Positions 53,942-63,812 of a DNA stretch of 64,000 nt are shown here, piece by piece. The notes below the pieces were generated by a model, which was given only the letters and a program-made list of their open reading frames with translations, did not search any database and had not been told where the DNA came from. Source of the stretch: Pararhodonellum marinum (GTDB lineage Bacteria > Bacteroidota > Bacteroidia > Cytophagales > Cyclobacteriaceae); the NCBI RefSeq assembly GCF_015354735.1, contig NZ_JACEFJ010000014.1:1-64000 (forward strand). Reading direction: 5' to 3'. A program made the position numbers and the translations under genes. How positions within the stretch are numbered: position 1 is the stretch's first letter; every line of letters starts with the position of its first letter.

Positions 53942-54621
53942 TCAAACTGGATCTTCATAAAAAATTGTACGGCGCTGATGGTTTGATACAATTACAGGTG
54001 AAAACCGATATCCAAAAAAACGAACTCGTGACCTTGTACGGGCCATCCGGAGCAGGTAAAACCAGCATCATCCGGATGATCGCCGGCTTGATGAAGCCTG
54101 ATCTGGGAAGTATTTTGGTGAATGAAGAGACATGGTTTGATAGCCAGCAAAAAATTCATCTCAGAACGCAGGAAAGGCCTATAGGCATGGTTTTCCAGGA
54201 GTATTCCCTTTTCCCCAACATGACGGTTTTCGGTAACTTGAAATTTGCTTTACCCAGAGATGCCTCTGAAGACATCATTGAGGAAATGTTGGATACCATA
54301 GGGCTTCAAAATTTAAGAGATAAAAAAACCAATTGGCTATCGGGTGGTCAAAAACAGCGGGTAGGCCTTGCTAGAGCCTTGGTCCGCAAACCTTCCATTT
54401 TATTGTTGGATGAACCCTTGTCTTCATTGGATACCAATATGAGGGTTAAACTCCAGGATGATATTCTGAATTTTCACAAAAAGTATGGTCTTACCACCAT
54501 TTTGGTTTCCCATGATTTTCACGAGGTCCAAAAAATGTCTGACAGGGTCCTATTGATAGAAAACGGAAAAATTGAATCGGAAGGAAAGGTAGGGGAGGTT
54601 TTTAAGGAGACATGGAAGTAG
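53938..54621 (+). CDS. modC: Molybdate ABC transporter ATPase, short form
   Basis: 227 residues. Walker A (GPSGAGKTS), Q-loop (VFQEYSLFPNMTV), signature (LSGGQKQRVGLARAL), Walker B (ILLLDEPLSSLD) and the H-loop (VSHD) are all present. The C-terminal molybdate-binding TOBE/MOP domain of long ModC proteins is missing. It powers molybdate import with ModAB. Confidence 0.92.
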   Translation: MIKLDLHKKLYGADGLIQLQVKTDIQKNELVTLYGPSGAGKTSIIRMIAGLMKPDLGSILVNEETWFDSQQKIHLRTQERPIGMVFQEYSLFPNMTVFGNLKFALPRDASEDIIEEMLDTIGLQNLRDKKTNWLSGGQKQRVGLARALVRKPSILLLDEPLSSLDTNMRVKLQDDILNFHKKYGLTTILVSHDFHEVQKMSDRVLLIENGKIESEGKVGEVFKETWK

Positions 54622-54643
54622 TAAAAATTAAATGATTATTCAA

Positions 54644-54664
54644 GATCTTTTGGTGTAAAAGATC
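54644..54664 (+). terminator. Possible terminator of the molybdate operon
   Basis: GATCTTTT, loop GGTGT, AAAAGATC: a perfect 8-bp stem, 23 bases after the modC stop. The following bases (ATTGATTTCTATTTG) are only weakly T-rich. Confidence 0.45.
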
Positions 54665-54851
54665 ATTGATTTCTATTTGTATTTCACCTTTAAACCACAG
54701 TTGGTTTATTCAAAACAATTGTTTAATTCCTTCCATAACTACCATTCTTTTAAAAAATTCAAGCCTTGTCCTTTGGCTTTAGGCCATACTTTGTTAATTT
54801 GAGATAAGTCAAAAGTTAGGAGGGAAAAAATCCTATATAAAAACCCAAAAT

Positions 54852-55628
54852 ATGATAAAAGACGGAAAAGAGCAGTTTTCACCTTTGGTTAATCCTGAAG
54901 AGGAGGCATTTTTTGCGGGACCTCAGACACGTTGGAAGGAATTTAAATTTGTCATCAAGGTGGTTTTGGAGTTTATCAGGGGATTCCGGATGCTCCATTT
55001 CGTTGGTCCTTGTGTGACGGTATTCGGATCGGCTAGGTTTGAGGAAGACGACTTCTATTACAAGATGGGGGTTACAGTAGGGGAAAGGCTCAGTAAAATG
55101 GGATTTACGGTTATGACTGGAGGTGGGCCGGGAATCATGGAAGCTGCCAACCGGGGTGCCAAAAACGTGGGTGGCAAATCTGTCGGCTGTAACATCATTT
55201 TGCCCTTCGAACAGCATCCCAACCCTTACTTGGACAAATGGATGAATTTTAAGTATTTCTTTGTTCGTAAAGTGTTGCTCTCTAAATATAGTTACGCTTT
55301 TGTAGTCATGCCTGGTGGATTTGGGACCCTTGACGAATTTTTTGAGGCCCTGACCCTGATACAGACGAAAATCATGAAACGTTTTCCGGTAGTGCTTGTC
55401 TGCAGTGATTTTCACAAAGACCTTTATGCTTACATCAAGCATATGGCAGAGTATGGTACCATCAACAAAAGTGATTTGGAACTCTTTATTTTGACTGACT
55501 CCATTGATGAAATGGAAGCACATATCCGTAAATTTGCTATCGATGGATTTGGCCTTATAAGAAAACAACCCATCGAGCCATCTACTTTGTTGGGTGAGAA
55601 GGAAGAAGTGATTGAAAAAAAATCATAA
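54852..55628 (+). CDS. LOG-family nucleotide-processing protein
   Basis: 258 residues. The Rossmann fold and motifs of the LOG/TIGR00730 group are present: [26 protein letters not shown] and [13 protein letters not shown] (PGGxGTxxE). Relatives hydrolyse AMP or cytokinin-type nucleotides to base and ribose phosphate. The N-terminal 45 residues precede the fold. It stands alone upstream of the chaperone genes. Confidence 0.88.
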   Translation: MIKDGKEQFSPLVNPEEEAFFAGPQTRWKEFKFVIKVVLEFIRGFRMLHFVGPCVTVFGSARFEEDDFYYKMGVTVGERLSKMGFTVMTGGGPGIMEAANRGAKNVGGKSVGCNIILPFEQHPNPYLDKWMNFKYFFVRKVLLSKYSYAFVVMPGGFGTLDEFFEALTLIQTKIMKRFPVVLVCSDFHKDLYAYIKHMAEYGTINKSDLELFILTDSIDEMEAHIRKFAIDGFGLIRKQPIEPSTLLGEKEEVIEKKS

Positions 55629-55681
55629 TTTCGGTTTTTCTGCTTTTTTTCTTAAGTATCAAATTTGAAGCTTATTCACTT

Positions 55682-56602
55682 ATGGACTTTATAGATTACT
55701 ACAGGGTATTAGAGATCGAGAACTCTGCCAAACCAGAAGACATCAAAAAAGCCTATCGGAAATTGGCTAGAAAGTACCATCCTGACCTCAACCCCAATGA
55801 CAAGGAGGCAGAGCTCAAGTTCAAGCAAATCAATGAAGCCAATGAAGTGCTTAGCGATCCTGAAAAAAGGAAAAAATATGATCAGTACGGCAAAGACTGG
55901 AAGCATGCAGAAGCCTTTGAGAAAGCGGGAAGAAGTTCGGGTACCCGGCCAAGTGGAGGAGGGCAACGGGCTTATTCCGGAAGGTTCTCTGAAGAAGATT
56001 TTTCAGATTTTTTCAGTTCAATGTTTGGTGGAGGTTCACACCGGGATTTTGGGGGACAAAGAGGGAGTGAGGTACGGTATAAAGGCCACGATTTCAAAGC
56101 TGAATTGCAGCTTCCTCTTTCAGCCATTTACACCACACAAAAGCATACCCTTACAATAGAAGGCAAAAATATACGGATCAATGTGCCAGCCGGGATTGAG
56201 GACGGGCAGACCATCAAAATCAAGGGATATGGGGGAGAGGGAATAAATGGGGGACCTAAAGGTGATCTTTTCATCACCTTTGTCATTCAAAATGATACGC
56301 GTTTTCAAAGGGAAGGAAGTGATCTGCATGTTCAGGAAAAACTGGACCTTTATACCGCTGTTTTGGGAGGAGAAATCCAGGTGGAGACTTTTGATGGTAA
56401 GGTCAGGCTCAAAGTACAGGCTGGCACTCAAAATGATACCAAAGTCCGGTTGAAAGGGAAGGGGTTTCCTGTTTATAAAAAGGAAGGACAGTTTGGGGAT
56501 CTTTATGTAACTTATAAAGTGACAATACCCCAACAGCTATCGGATAAAGAAAAGGAATTGTTCACTGAATTGGCTAAACTCAGATCTCATGAAAAAAACT
56601 GA
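55682..56602 (+). CDS. cbpA: CbpA-type DnaJ co-chaperone
   Basis: 306 residues. The J domain (about 1-70) has the HPD motif (KYHPDLNP), a Gly/Ser/Phe-rich linker (about 85-130) follows, then the two C-terminal client-binding beta domains (for example [17 protein letters not shown] and [16 protein letters not shown]). There is no zinc-finger domain, which sets it apart from DnaJ. It activates Hsp70 ATPase. The end overlaps the CbpM-like gene by 14 bases. Confidence 0.9.
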   Translation: MDFIDYYRVLEIENSAKPEDIKKAYRKLARKYHPDLNPNDKEAELKFKQINEANEVLSDPEKRKKYDQYGKDWKHAEAFEKAGRSSGTRPSGGGQRAYSGRFSEEDFSDFFSSMFGGGSHRDFGGQRGSEVRYKGHDFKAELQLPLSAIYTTQKHTLTIEGKNIRINVPAGIEDGQTIKIKGYGGEGINGGPKGDLFITFVIQNDTRFQREGSDLHVQEKLDLYTAVLGGEIQVETFDGKVRLKVQAGTQNDTKVRLKGKGFPVYKKEGQFGDLYVTYKVTIPQQLSDKEKELFTELAKLRSHEKN

Positions 56603-56882
56603 AATGATTACCATTCAAACCTTTTGCACTTATCATGGTGTGGAGGACAGTTTGATTTATAGGCTGGAGGAGGTTGGACTGATCAACGTGTACGAAATTG
56701 AGGAACAGAAGTACCTGGAAGAAGATAAGCTATCCGAATTGGAGAGGCTGGTAAGAATTTATAAAGATCTTGGACTAAGCCCCGAGGGAATCGATGTGGT
56801 GGTTCAGTTATTGGAAAAGATCGACCGCTTGCAACAAGAAAACAATTATTTACTTCAAAAAATTAGGCGTTTAGATCAATAG
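56589..56882 (+). CDS. CbpM-like chaperone modulator (MerR-like fold)
   Basis: 97 residues. The pattern ([73 protein letters not shown] is of this kind, given here by region 8-80) is that of CbpM/MerR_2 proteins: a winged helix followed by a coiled coil. CbpM binds the CbpA J domain and inhibits it. The overlap with cbpA supports co-translation. An inner Met at codon 6 could be the start. Confidence 0.85.
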   Translation: MKKTEMITIQTFCTYHGVEDSLIYRLEEVGLINVYEIEEQKYLEEDKLSELERLVRIYKDLGLSPEGIDVVVQLLEKIDRLQQENNYLLQKIRRLDQ

Positions 56883-57167
56883 ATCATGGTAAATTGCAGG
56901 TGAAAACTCTTTTCCGAAGGCCTATTTATTTGCCGAATAAGGTAAATGAAATACACTTTTAGCCCATTCATTTACAAAAGTTAGGTGATGAAAAAAATTA
57001 AAAGTAGGATTAATTTGAAAAATTGACTTTTTTTGTGAAATTAGTTATACTAACATTGAGTTGAATATCAAAATTTTCGTTAAGCATTAGCTAAGTTTTA
57101 TAAAATTTTATTCTTCATTATCCCTTTCCGTCATATACCTTATCAAAAACACTAAATCCCTACGATC

Positions 57168-57776
57168 ATGCCTAAAGAAATCATAGAAAAATTGCAATAC
57201 AAGGTTAAAAACTGGTGGCTTACTCTGGTATTGGGAATCCTCTTTATTCTGGTAGGAATCTGGACCATGGCTACTCCTTTATCCAGTTTTGTAAGTTTGA
57301 GTATATTGTTTGGTGTAATCATGTTTGTTTCAGGAGTGACAGAATTAACTTTCTCTATTTCTAACCGAAAAGAAATTGATAATTGGGGTTGGCATTTTGC
57401 TGGGGCCATCGTGGACTTTATCATTGGGGCCATGCTCCTGTTTTATCCTGGCCTGACGATGGCTGTACTTCCATTGATGGTGGCTTTTTATTTTATGTTT
57501 AAAGGTTTCGCCGGAATCGGTGCTTCTATGGACATCCGTCGTGCCGGCGTCGCAGGATGGGGATGGGGGTTGTTTTTTGGAATAGTCTCCATGTTGCTCG
57601 GGATCATGATTGTTTTTAACCCGATGATTGGGGGATTGGCCATTGTTTATTTTACAGGTATGGCATTTATAGTCATCGGTCTTATCAAAATCTTTATTTC
57701 CCTGCAGTTGAGAAAAGTGAGACACAACGTAGCATCCGTAAAAGAAACCATTAAAGCAAAACTGGCATCCGGTTAA
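57168..57776 (+). CDS. HdeD-like membrane protein (DUF308)
   Basis: 202 residues with six membrane helices. The DUF308/HdeD repeats are visible: LVLGILFILVGIWTMATP, AGAIVDFIIGAMLLFYPG and FGIVSMLLGIMIVFNP. HdeD is linked to acid resistance in enterics; the role in Bacteroidota is unknown. It is preceded by 285 bases without a gene and faces the SLC13 gene with about 20 bases between. Confidence 0.88.
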   Translation: MPKEIIEKLQYKVKNWWLTLVLGILFILVGIWTMATPLSSFVSLSILFGVIMFVSGVTELTFSISNRKEIDNWGWHFAGAIVDFIIGAMLLFYPGLTMAVLPLMVAFYFMFKGFAGIGASMDIRRAGVAGWGWGLFFGIVSMLLGIMIVFNPMIGGLAIVYFTGMAFIVIGLIKIFISLQLRKVRHNVASVKETIKAKLASG

Positions 57777-57797
57777 TTCTATTTCTTGCTTTTTGAT

Positions 57798-59576
57798 TTA
57801 ACCTGATAAAGGCCAGAAATATAGGATCAAAGGAATTGAGATGACAGTGATCAAGATCTCAAGAGGCAGGCCCAATCTCAGGTAATCGGCAAACTTGTAG
57901 CCACCAGGCCCCATGACTAGGGCGTTGCTTTGATGGCCTATGGGTGTCAAAAACGCACAGGAAGCACCTACAGCTACGGCCATGAGAAAAGGATCACCTG
58001 CGACTCCCATGCCTGAAGCTACACTTATGGCGATCGGAGCCATCAAGACTACGGTAGCAGCATTGTTGATGATGGCCGAGAGCAGCATGGTGACTACCAA
58101 GACCAGTCCAAGAATGGCCCATTCGGGTAAGAAGTCTTTTAGGATTAAAATCTGCTCTGCAATAGAAGTGGCACCCCCGGAGGTTTCCAAAGCAGTTCCC
58201 AATGGTAGCAGCGCCCCCAACAAAATAATGACTGGCCAATCCACCCCATTGTACACCTCACGAAGTGGAATGACCTTGGTCAGAACCATAAGCAAAGCAG
58301 CCAATGTGAAAGCTACCTGTACTTCCATCCAACCAGTAATGGTTAGACCTAAAGCCAAACCAAAAATTCCCAAGGACAAAAGGATGTTCTTTGGCTGACC
58401 TAAGTTAAGTCCCCGGTCGGCTAAGGGCAAACAGCCCATTCTCTCCAGTGCTTCATCTATGCGGTCACTTTCGCCCTGTACCAGGATGACATCTCCTACT
58501 TGGAATTTCACATGATCGATTCTTTTTCTTATTTTCTCACTTTGGCGCGAAATGGCCAGCAGGTTGACACCAAACCTATAACTCATCTGCATAGAGGCCG
58601 CAGATCGGTTGATGATTCTGGCATTGTCCATGACTACAGCTTCTACCAATGAGATATTAACCGCCTCTCTTTCAGATTTTTCTGATCCTTTTTCTTCTCC
58701 TTCAAGTTTGGTTTTGGAATCTTCGATAAACTCTTTGATATCTTCCGGGTCACCTTGAATGGTGATGATGTCATCCTTTTTAAAGACAAAATCTCTTCCA
58801 GGAGCAAAGGTCATTTGTCTATTCCGGATGATGTTGAGTACCTGAATATTGCCTCTGGTAAATTCATGGATAGCACTCCTTGGCTCATCTTTGAGCTTAG
58901 AATCTTCCGTGATTTTGACTTCAGTGATATAATCATCAATGTTAAATTTATTTTTCCCATTTTCATTAGAAACCCTTTTGGGCACCAGTCGCCAACCTAC
59001 CAGCACAATAAAAACCAATCCGATCACAGCCAAAACAATTCCGACAGGTGCAAAGTCAAACATCTTGAACCTACTCCCGAATTGCTCTGCGCGGATCATG
59101 GAGACGATGATATTCGGGGGTGTTCCGATTAGGGTGATCATTCCTCCCAGAAGGGAAGCAAAAGCAATGGGCATGAGATAGCTTGAAGGAGATTGTCCGC
59201 TTTTTTGGGCAATGTGCACTGCCAAAGGCATTGTCATGGCCAAAGCGCCGACATTGTTCATAAAGGCCGAAGCAAAACAAACCATGGTGCAAAGAAACGC
59301 TAGCTGCAGCGTAAAACTCATGTTTTTCTCCATCACCCACCGGGCTAGAAACTCAATCAATCCCGATCTTGAAAGCCCGTGACTGACCACCAGGATCATG
59401 GCTACGGTCACGACGGCAGGATGCGCAAATCCCAAAAAAGCATCCTCACCTGGAACCAGGCCAAAAATAACCAAAGTCAAAAGACAAATGATGGCAACCA
59501 GATCATACCGTATCTTCCCCCAGATAAATAGTACCAATGCCAAAAGTAAAGTGGAAAAAACGATGATTTGCTCCAT
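57798..59576 (-). CDS. SLC13/DASS-family anion transporter with TrkA-C domains
   Basis: 592 residues from the Met at 59576 (MEQIIVFSTL); an upstream in-frame start would add 17 residues. About eleven membrane helices flank a cytosolic part with two TrkA-C (RCK_C) domains (about 200-380, with DFVFKKDDIITIQGDPEDIKEF and KFQVGDVILVQGESDRIDEAL). The SNT-like motifs NNVGALAMTMP and NNAATVVLMAP are present. Relatives carry sulfate, citrate, dicarboxylates or Na+. The substrate is unknown. It follows the ZIP gene by 57 bases on the same strand. Confidence 0.88.
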   Translation of the reverse strand: MEQIIVFSTLLLALVLFIWGKIRYDLVAIICLLTLVIFGLVPGEDAFLGFAHPAVVTVAMILVVSHGLSRSGLIEFLARWVMEKNMSFTLQLAFLCTMVCFASAFMNNVGALAMTMPLAVHIAQKSGQSPSSYLMPIAFASLLGGMITLIGTPPNIIVSMIRAEQFGSRFKMFDFAPVGIVLAVIGLVFIVLVGWRLVPKRVSNENGKNKFNIDDYITEVKITEDSKLKDEPRSAIHEFTRGNIQVLNIIRNRQMTFAPGRDFVFKKDDIITIQGDPEDIKEFIEDSKTKLEGEEKGSEKSEREAVNISLVEAVVMDNARIINRSAASMQMSYRFGVNLLAISRQSEKIRKRIDHVKFQVGDVILVQGESDRIDEALERMGCLPLADRGLNLGQPKNILLSLGIFGLALGLTITGWMEVQVAFTLAALLMVLTKVIPLREVYNGVDWPVIILLGALLPLGTALETSGGATSIAEQILILKDFLPEWAILGLVLVVTMLLSAIINNAATVVLMAPIAISVASGMGVAGDPFLMAVAVGASCAFLTPIGHQSNALVMGPGGYKFADYLRLGLPLEILITVISIPLILYFWPLSG

Positions 59577-59633
59577 GAATTGCAGTTTTGGTAGATAAAA
59601 TACGAATAAAATCGCGAAGTCAATCAAAAATAA

Positions 59634-60461
59634 TCAACCCAAAGCCACATCCAAAATCATCATAATGATAAATCCCCCAATAAAACCAAGGACAGCTAAA
59701 TCTGTAAATTTATCCCGTTGTGTCTCAGGAATAACTTCTTCCACTACCACAAAAATCATGGCGCCCGCTGCAAAAGATAGCGCAAATGGTAAAATAGCTT
59801 CCATATGGACTACAGCAACCGCTCCCAATACACCTGCTATCGGCTCGACTAATGCTGATGCCTGACCATACATAAAACTTTTTCTTCGACTAATTCCCTG
59901 TCGGCGAAGTGGAATGGAGACAGCCATTCCCTCAGGGAAATTCTGAATCCCGATCCCGATTGCCAAAGCGATAGCTGCGGTTAAACTTGCCCCTTCCATA
60001 CCGTTCGCAGCCGCTCCGAAAAGGATGCCCACCGCTAAACCTTCCGGGATGTTGTGTAAGGTTATGGCCAAGAGCAACAAGGTGCTTTTGTGCCAAGCTG
60101 TTTTTACCCCTTCTGTTTCTTTGGTTGCAAAATTGATATGCAGGTGGGGCATGATTTTGTCAAGGCCAAAAATGAATAGGGCCCCAAACAAAAACCCTAC
60201 CGCTGCAGGAAACCAGGGCATGTGTGGATAGTCCTTCTCTGCATGACTGATGCTTGGAGCCAATAGGGACCAAAAACTTGCAGCCACCATGACTCCTCCG
60301 GTAAAACCCAACATGGTGTCAAAAACACCACGGTTGATTTTTTTGAAGAAAAATACCAGAGAGGCCCCAAGTGCTGTCAGAAACCAAGTAAAAAGGGTTG
60401 CAATCAATGCACTTCTGACGGGTCCGATTTCTTGGAACAAGGTCTCAAGATATTTTATCAT
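59634..60461 (-). CDS. ZIP-family divalent metal transporter
   Basis: 275 residues from the ATG at 60461; an upstream TTG adds two residues. Eight membrane helices. The metal-site helices have HNIPEGLAVG and QNFPEGMAVS, the GufA/ZIP signature, and AGAMIFVVVEEVIPE is typical of the C-terminal part. The family takes up Zn2+, Fe2+ or related ions. It is upstream of the SLC13-type gene and probably co-transcribed with it. Confidence 0.92.
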   Translation of the reverse strand: MIKYLETLFQEIGPVRSALIATLFTWFLTALGASLVFFFKKINRGVFDTMLGFTGGVMVAASFWSLLAPSISHAEKDYPHMPWFPAAVGFLFGALFIFGLDKIMPHLHINFATKETEGVKTAWHKSTLLLLAITLHNIPEGLAVGILFGAAANGMEGASLTAAIALAIGIGIQNFPEGMAVSIPLRRQGISRRKSFMYGQASALVEPIAGVLGAVAVVHMEAILPFALSFAAGAMIFVVVEEVIPETQRDKFTDLAVLGFIGGFIIMMILDVALG

Positions 60462-61093
60462 AACCAATGATAGGGTAAAGACATAATTTCAAAAATACTT
60501 AATAATTTGAATGCTTTTGTATTGCCCATGAAATATTACCTTTTTACCATTTCCAAACAGGTGACAAAAATCCCTCATTTTAAGCCTATGCCATTGAATT
60601 TCAAAAGAATTCATATATCTTGCCAAACTGAATTAAGATTGTTTAGATGTTAATACTTCTATCCTGTTACATTCGTTAAAAAGGATAAGTGACGATTGGC
60701 TGGATAAAAAGTTAAATGATCCTGTTTTGGCAGAGGAAGAACAGTGAGGCCATTTGATAAATCAAGCTCCATGATTGTTTTGACTCATGTGACTTGATCC
60801 AGCGGAAAATTTTTAGCAATGATCATCTGGTATCCATTTCCAATGACAGCTGAAATTCTCCACTTTGATTTTTTCAAAACATTCCAATAAAAATAACGTC
60901 TGTTATCTTTATTGAAGCAATATATTTTGAAAAAAGAGTATCTTGTATTTAAATTCGTGTTTTCACCCAAAGCACAAACACACTGACCTTAAAGAAGGTT
61001 ATTGAAAAAGGTAACGGTTTTGATTTTGACGATTTTGTTTTTTTCGAATGATAAACTGTTTGAATGTTTGATTAAAAAATTTTTATATTTTAA
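60462..61093. other. Intergenic region between ZIP and VOC genes
   Basis: About 630 AT-rich bases. A 61-codon minus-strand frame (60785-60970) has a YFYWN...KWRIS pattern that vaguely recalls DUF1508 but lacks a clear family match. The divergent promoters of the ZIP and VOC genes should lie here. No terminator, repeat or RNA could be supported. Confidence 0.5.
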
Positions 61094-61483
61094 ATGATGA
61101 AGACGATGAAAGCAATAACAGTGGAATGGTTCGAAATTCCCGTGAGCGACATGGAAAGAGCAATGAGCTTTTATGAACGCGTTTTTGGTATCAAACTATC
61201 ACATCAAAAACTTGGCGTATTAGATATGGCTTGGTTTCCTTTCAATGATGCCTCTGGCGGCGCAGGGGGTACCTTGGTCAAACACGATGACTTTTATGCT
61301 CCCAGTACCTCTGGGACCTTGGTATACTTTTCCTCTGAAAATCTGGCGAAGGAATTGCTGAGAGTAGAAAGTGCTGGTGGAAGAGTGCTCATTCCCAAAA
61401 CCCAAATTTCCCCGGAAATAGGCTATATGGCCGTGTTTATAGATTCAGAAGGTAACCGTTTGGCGCTGCATTCAAAAAAATAA
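61094..61483 (+). CDS. VOC (glyoxalase/bleomycin-resistance fold) protein
   Basis: 129 residues. The double beta-alpha-beta-beta-beta pattern is clear: VEWFEIPVSDMERAMSFYERVFGIKL, the central GTLVKHDDFY, TLVYFSSENLAKELLRVESAGGRVL and the last MAVFIDSEGNRLALHS. It is of the glyoxalase-like type with unknown substrate. A second Met at codon 5 is an alternative start. Confidence 0.88.
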   Translation: MMKTMKAITVEWFEIPVSDMERAMSFYERVFGIKLSHQKLGVLDMAWFPFNDASGGAGGTLVKHDDFYAPSTSGTLVYFSSENLAKELLRVESAGGRVLIPKTQISPEIGYMAVFIDSEGNRLALHSKK

Positions 61484-61708
61484 AAGCCTATGAATTAAAT
61501 CTACTTCCTTTTTCACTTACATTGAAATATCAAAGCTTTCCTCACTGGTCCACGAACCGGTGGGGAATGTTTTTTTTCGGGAGGTAATGTATCCCATCAA
61601 TGGTTTCCGCTCATTTTACAGTTTTTTTTTCTTTGAAATTCGAACTTTGGGTCTCAATTGATGATTGTCTTTAGAGATAAGATATTCGGCCAAAACCATC
61701 CATTTACT

Positions 61709-62707
61709 ATGAAAGCTATTATCCTAGACCAACAAACCCAAGATAAAATCGCCTATACCTCCTTCGATTTGCCCCCGTTGGAATCCCACCAAGTAAAGGT
61801 TTCTGTAAAAGCTGCTGCACTGAACCATAGAGATGAATGGAGTAGGAAAGGTATGTATCCAAACCTCAAGGATGGCGTAGTTTTGGGTTCTGATGGGGCA
61901 GGAGAGGTGGTGGAAATAGGTTCAGATGTAGCTTCCAAATGGCTTGGCCAAAAGGTGATCATCAACCCCGCTTTAAATTGGGGCAACGACCAAAGGGTGC
62001 AATCCAAAGAATTCAAAATTTTAGGCATGCCAGATCATGGTACCTTTGCCGAATATGTACAGGTACCTGCGGATAGACTATTCCATAAGCCAGATCACTT
62101 AAGTTGGGAAGAAGCAGCTGCTTTGCCACTGGGTGGGTTGACCGCCTTCAGGGCAGTCAGTTATCAAGCCGAGGTAAAGAAAGGTGACAGAGTCCTTGTG
62201 ACTGGATTTGGGGGAGGGGTGGCCCAGTTTGCCGCTCAATTCGCACTTTCTTTAGAAGCTGAGGTGTATGTGAGTAGTGGTGACGCTGCCAAAAGGGATA
62301 AGGCCTTGCAGTTGGGGATGAAAGGAGTCTATAATTATAAAGACAAGAACTGGGTCAATGAAGCTCTGGAGGAAGTGGGCGGTTTTGATGTAATCATCGA
62401 CTCTGCCATGGGCGATACCCTAACAGGCCTGATAAAAGTCTGTAAACCAGGTGGGAAAATCGTGTTTTTTGGGGCAACATTAGGCAATCCTCCTTCTGTG
62501 GAGGCCAGAAAAATTTTTTGGAATCAAATCAAGCTTATGGGTACCACGATGGGCTCTGACCAGGACTTTGAAGGGATGTTAGCCCATGTAAACCAACATA
62601 AAATCAAGCCACTCATTGATCAGGTTTTCTCTTTGGAAAATGCCTTAGAAGCCTTTGACCGAATGAAAGAAGGCAAACAATTAGGGAAAATCATTTTAAA
62701 ACCGTAA
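61709..62707 (+). CDS. MDR-family oxidoreductase (zinc-free quinone-reductase type)
   Basis: 332 residues from the Met at 61709 (MKAIILDQQ), the usual start of this family; a longer frame adds 17 residues without family pattern. The GroES-like N-terminal domain (LNHRDEWSRKGMYP...VLGSDGAGEVVEIG) is followed by the NAD(P)-binding domain with VLVTGFGGGVAQFAAQFAL. The zinc-binding Cys/His of alcohol dehydrogenases are absent. It probably reduces a quinone or enone with NADPH. It faces the KAS III gene with about 22 bases between. Confidence 0.88.
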   Translation: MKAIILDQQTQDKIAYTSFDLPPLESHQVKVSVKAAALNHRDEWSRKGMYPNLKDGVVLGSDGAGEVVEIGSDVASKWLGQKVIINPALNWGNDQRVQSKEFKILGMPDHGTFAEYVQVPADRLFHKPDHLSWEEAAALPLGGLTAFRAVSYQAEVKKGDRVLVTGFGGGVAQFAAQFALSLEAEVYVSSGDAAKRDKALQLGMKGVYNYKDKNWVNEALEEVGGFDVIIDSAMGDTLTGLIKVCKPGGKIVFFGATLGNPPSVEARKIFWNQIKLMGTTMGSDQDFEGMLAHVNQHKIKPLIDQVFSLENALEAFDRMKEGKQLGKIILKP

Positions 62708-62729
62708 TCTCTTCGCTAGGAAAATTTGA

Positions 62730-63812
62730 TTATGCTTGGTAGACCGCTGCATTGATGTTCATACCTGCCCCTACTGAAGCAAATACGATCAGATCCCCAG
62801 GATTGATTTCATGAGGTTTGAGGTCTCCTTTTAGAATCAGATCCAGCAAAGTAGGAATTGTGGCTACAGAGGAATTGCCCAACCATGAAATGGTCATAGG
62901 CATGATGTCTCTTGGAACATCTTCCAAACCATAGAGGTGAAACAATCTTTTGATAATTTCGTCATCCATTTTCCCATTGGCTTGGTGGATCAAGACCTTT
63001 TTTACAGCGGAAATTGGAACATTGGCTTTTTCCAGACAGGCTTTTATGGATGAGGGGACGGTTTCAAGAGCATACTGGTAAAGCCTCCGGCCATTCATTT
63101 TAAGGTAAAGGTTATCTTTCAACATACCATTTGATTTATAGGATTTCCCCATAAAGAGCATTTGTGAATACAAAATGGTATCGGACCTTGTTTTGTGAGA
63201 AAGAATGCCAATTGGTTTTTCACTTGCTTTGCCCTCTAAAAGGGTTGCGCCGGCTCCGTCGGCATACAACATACCGTCTCGATCATGTGGATCAAATATC
63301 CTGGAAAGGGTTTCGGTTCCGATCACCAAAACTTTTTTGGCATCCCCGGATCTGATATAATAATCGGCCTGAATGATTCCCTGTAGCCAACCCGGACATC
63401 CAAAGGGTAAATCATAGGCCACTGTTTCGGGATTTTCTATGCCCAGTTTATGTTTGATTCGAGCTGCAAGGCTTGGTACGATGTCCAATTGTTTATTGTC
63501 ATCTCTTACATCGCCAAAATTATGTGCTACAATGATGTAATCGAGGGTTTCAGGATCCGTTGAGGACGATTCCAAGGCTTCCCTTCCAGCAAAATACCCA
63601 ATGTCGGAAGCTGTTAATTCCGGACCGACATACCTTCTTTCCTCAATGGTCGTAATAGCATGAAATTTTTCAATGATTTCTTGATTGTCCTTATTTATTC
63701 TTGAACCACCCTTATCGTAAAATTCATGCGAAAGGAAATCTTCGTTTTTAATTTTAAGCTCCGGAATATATCGGCCGGTTCCTGAGATGATACTATAAAT
63801 AGGTACTTTCAT
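62730..63812 (-). CDS. 3-oxoacyl-ACP synthase III-like enzyme (KAS III)
   Basis: 360 residues from the Met at 63812 (MKVPIYSIISGTG). The catalytic triad is present: Cys139 (LPFGCPGWLQG), His276 (LIHQANG) and Asn313 (WLGNSSVATIP). The enzyme joins an acyl-CoA to malonyl-ACP or a related donor. It is about 30 residues longer than FabH and lies outside a fatty-acid cluster, so it may be a second KAS III with another acyl substrate. The last 190 bases of the window hold nothing that can be supported. Confidence 0.88.
   Translation of the reverse strand: MKVPIYSIISGTGRYIPELKIKNEDFLSHEFYDKGGSRINKDNQEIIEKFHAITTIEERRYVGPELTASDIGYFAGREALESSSTDPETLDYIIVAHNFGDVRDDNKQLDIVPSLAARIKHKLGIENPETVAYDLPFGCPGWLQGIIQADYYIRSGDAKKVLVIGTETLSRIFDPHDRDGMLYADGAGATLLEGKASEKPIGILSHKTRSDTILYSQMLFMGKSYKSNGMLKDNLYLKMNGRRLYQYALETVPSSIKACLEKANVPISAVKKVLIHQANGKMDDEIIKRLFHLYGLEDVPRDIMPMTISWLGNSSVATIPTLLDLILKGDLKPHEINPGDLIVFASVGAGMNINAAVYQA

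Noticed and set aside
54879..55568. 229-codon minus-strand frame opposite the LOG gene
   Set aside because: The plus-strand frame carries the LOG motifs; the minus frame has no family pattern.
60785..60970. 61-codon minus-strand frame with a loose DUF1508-like look
   Set aside because: Match is only a few residues, and it starts within AT-rich DNA without supporting context.
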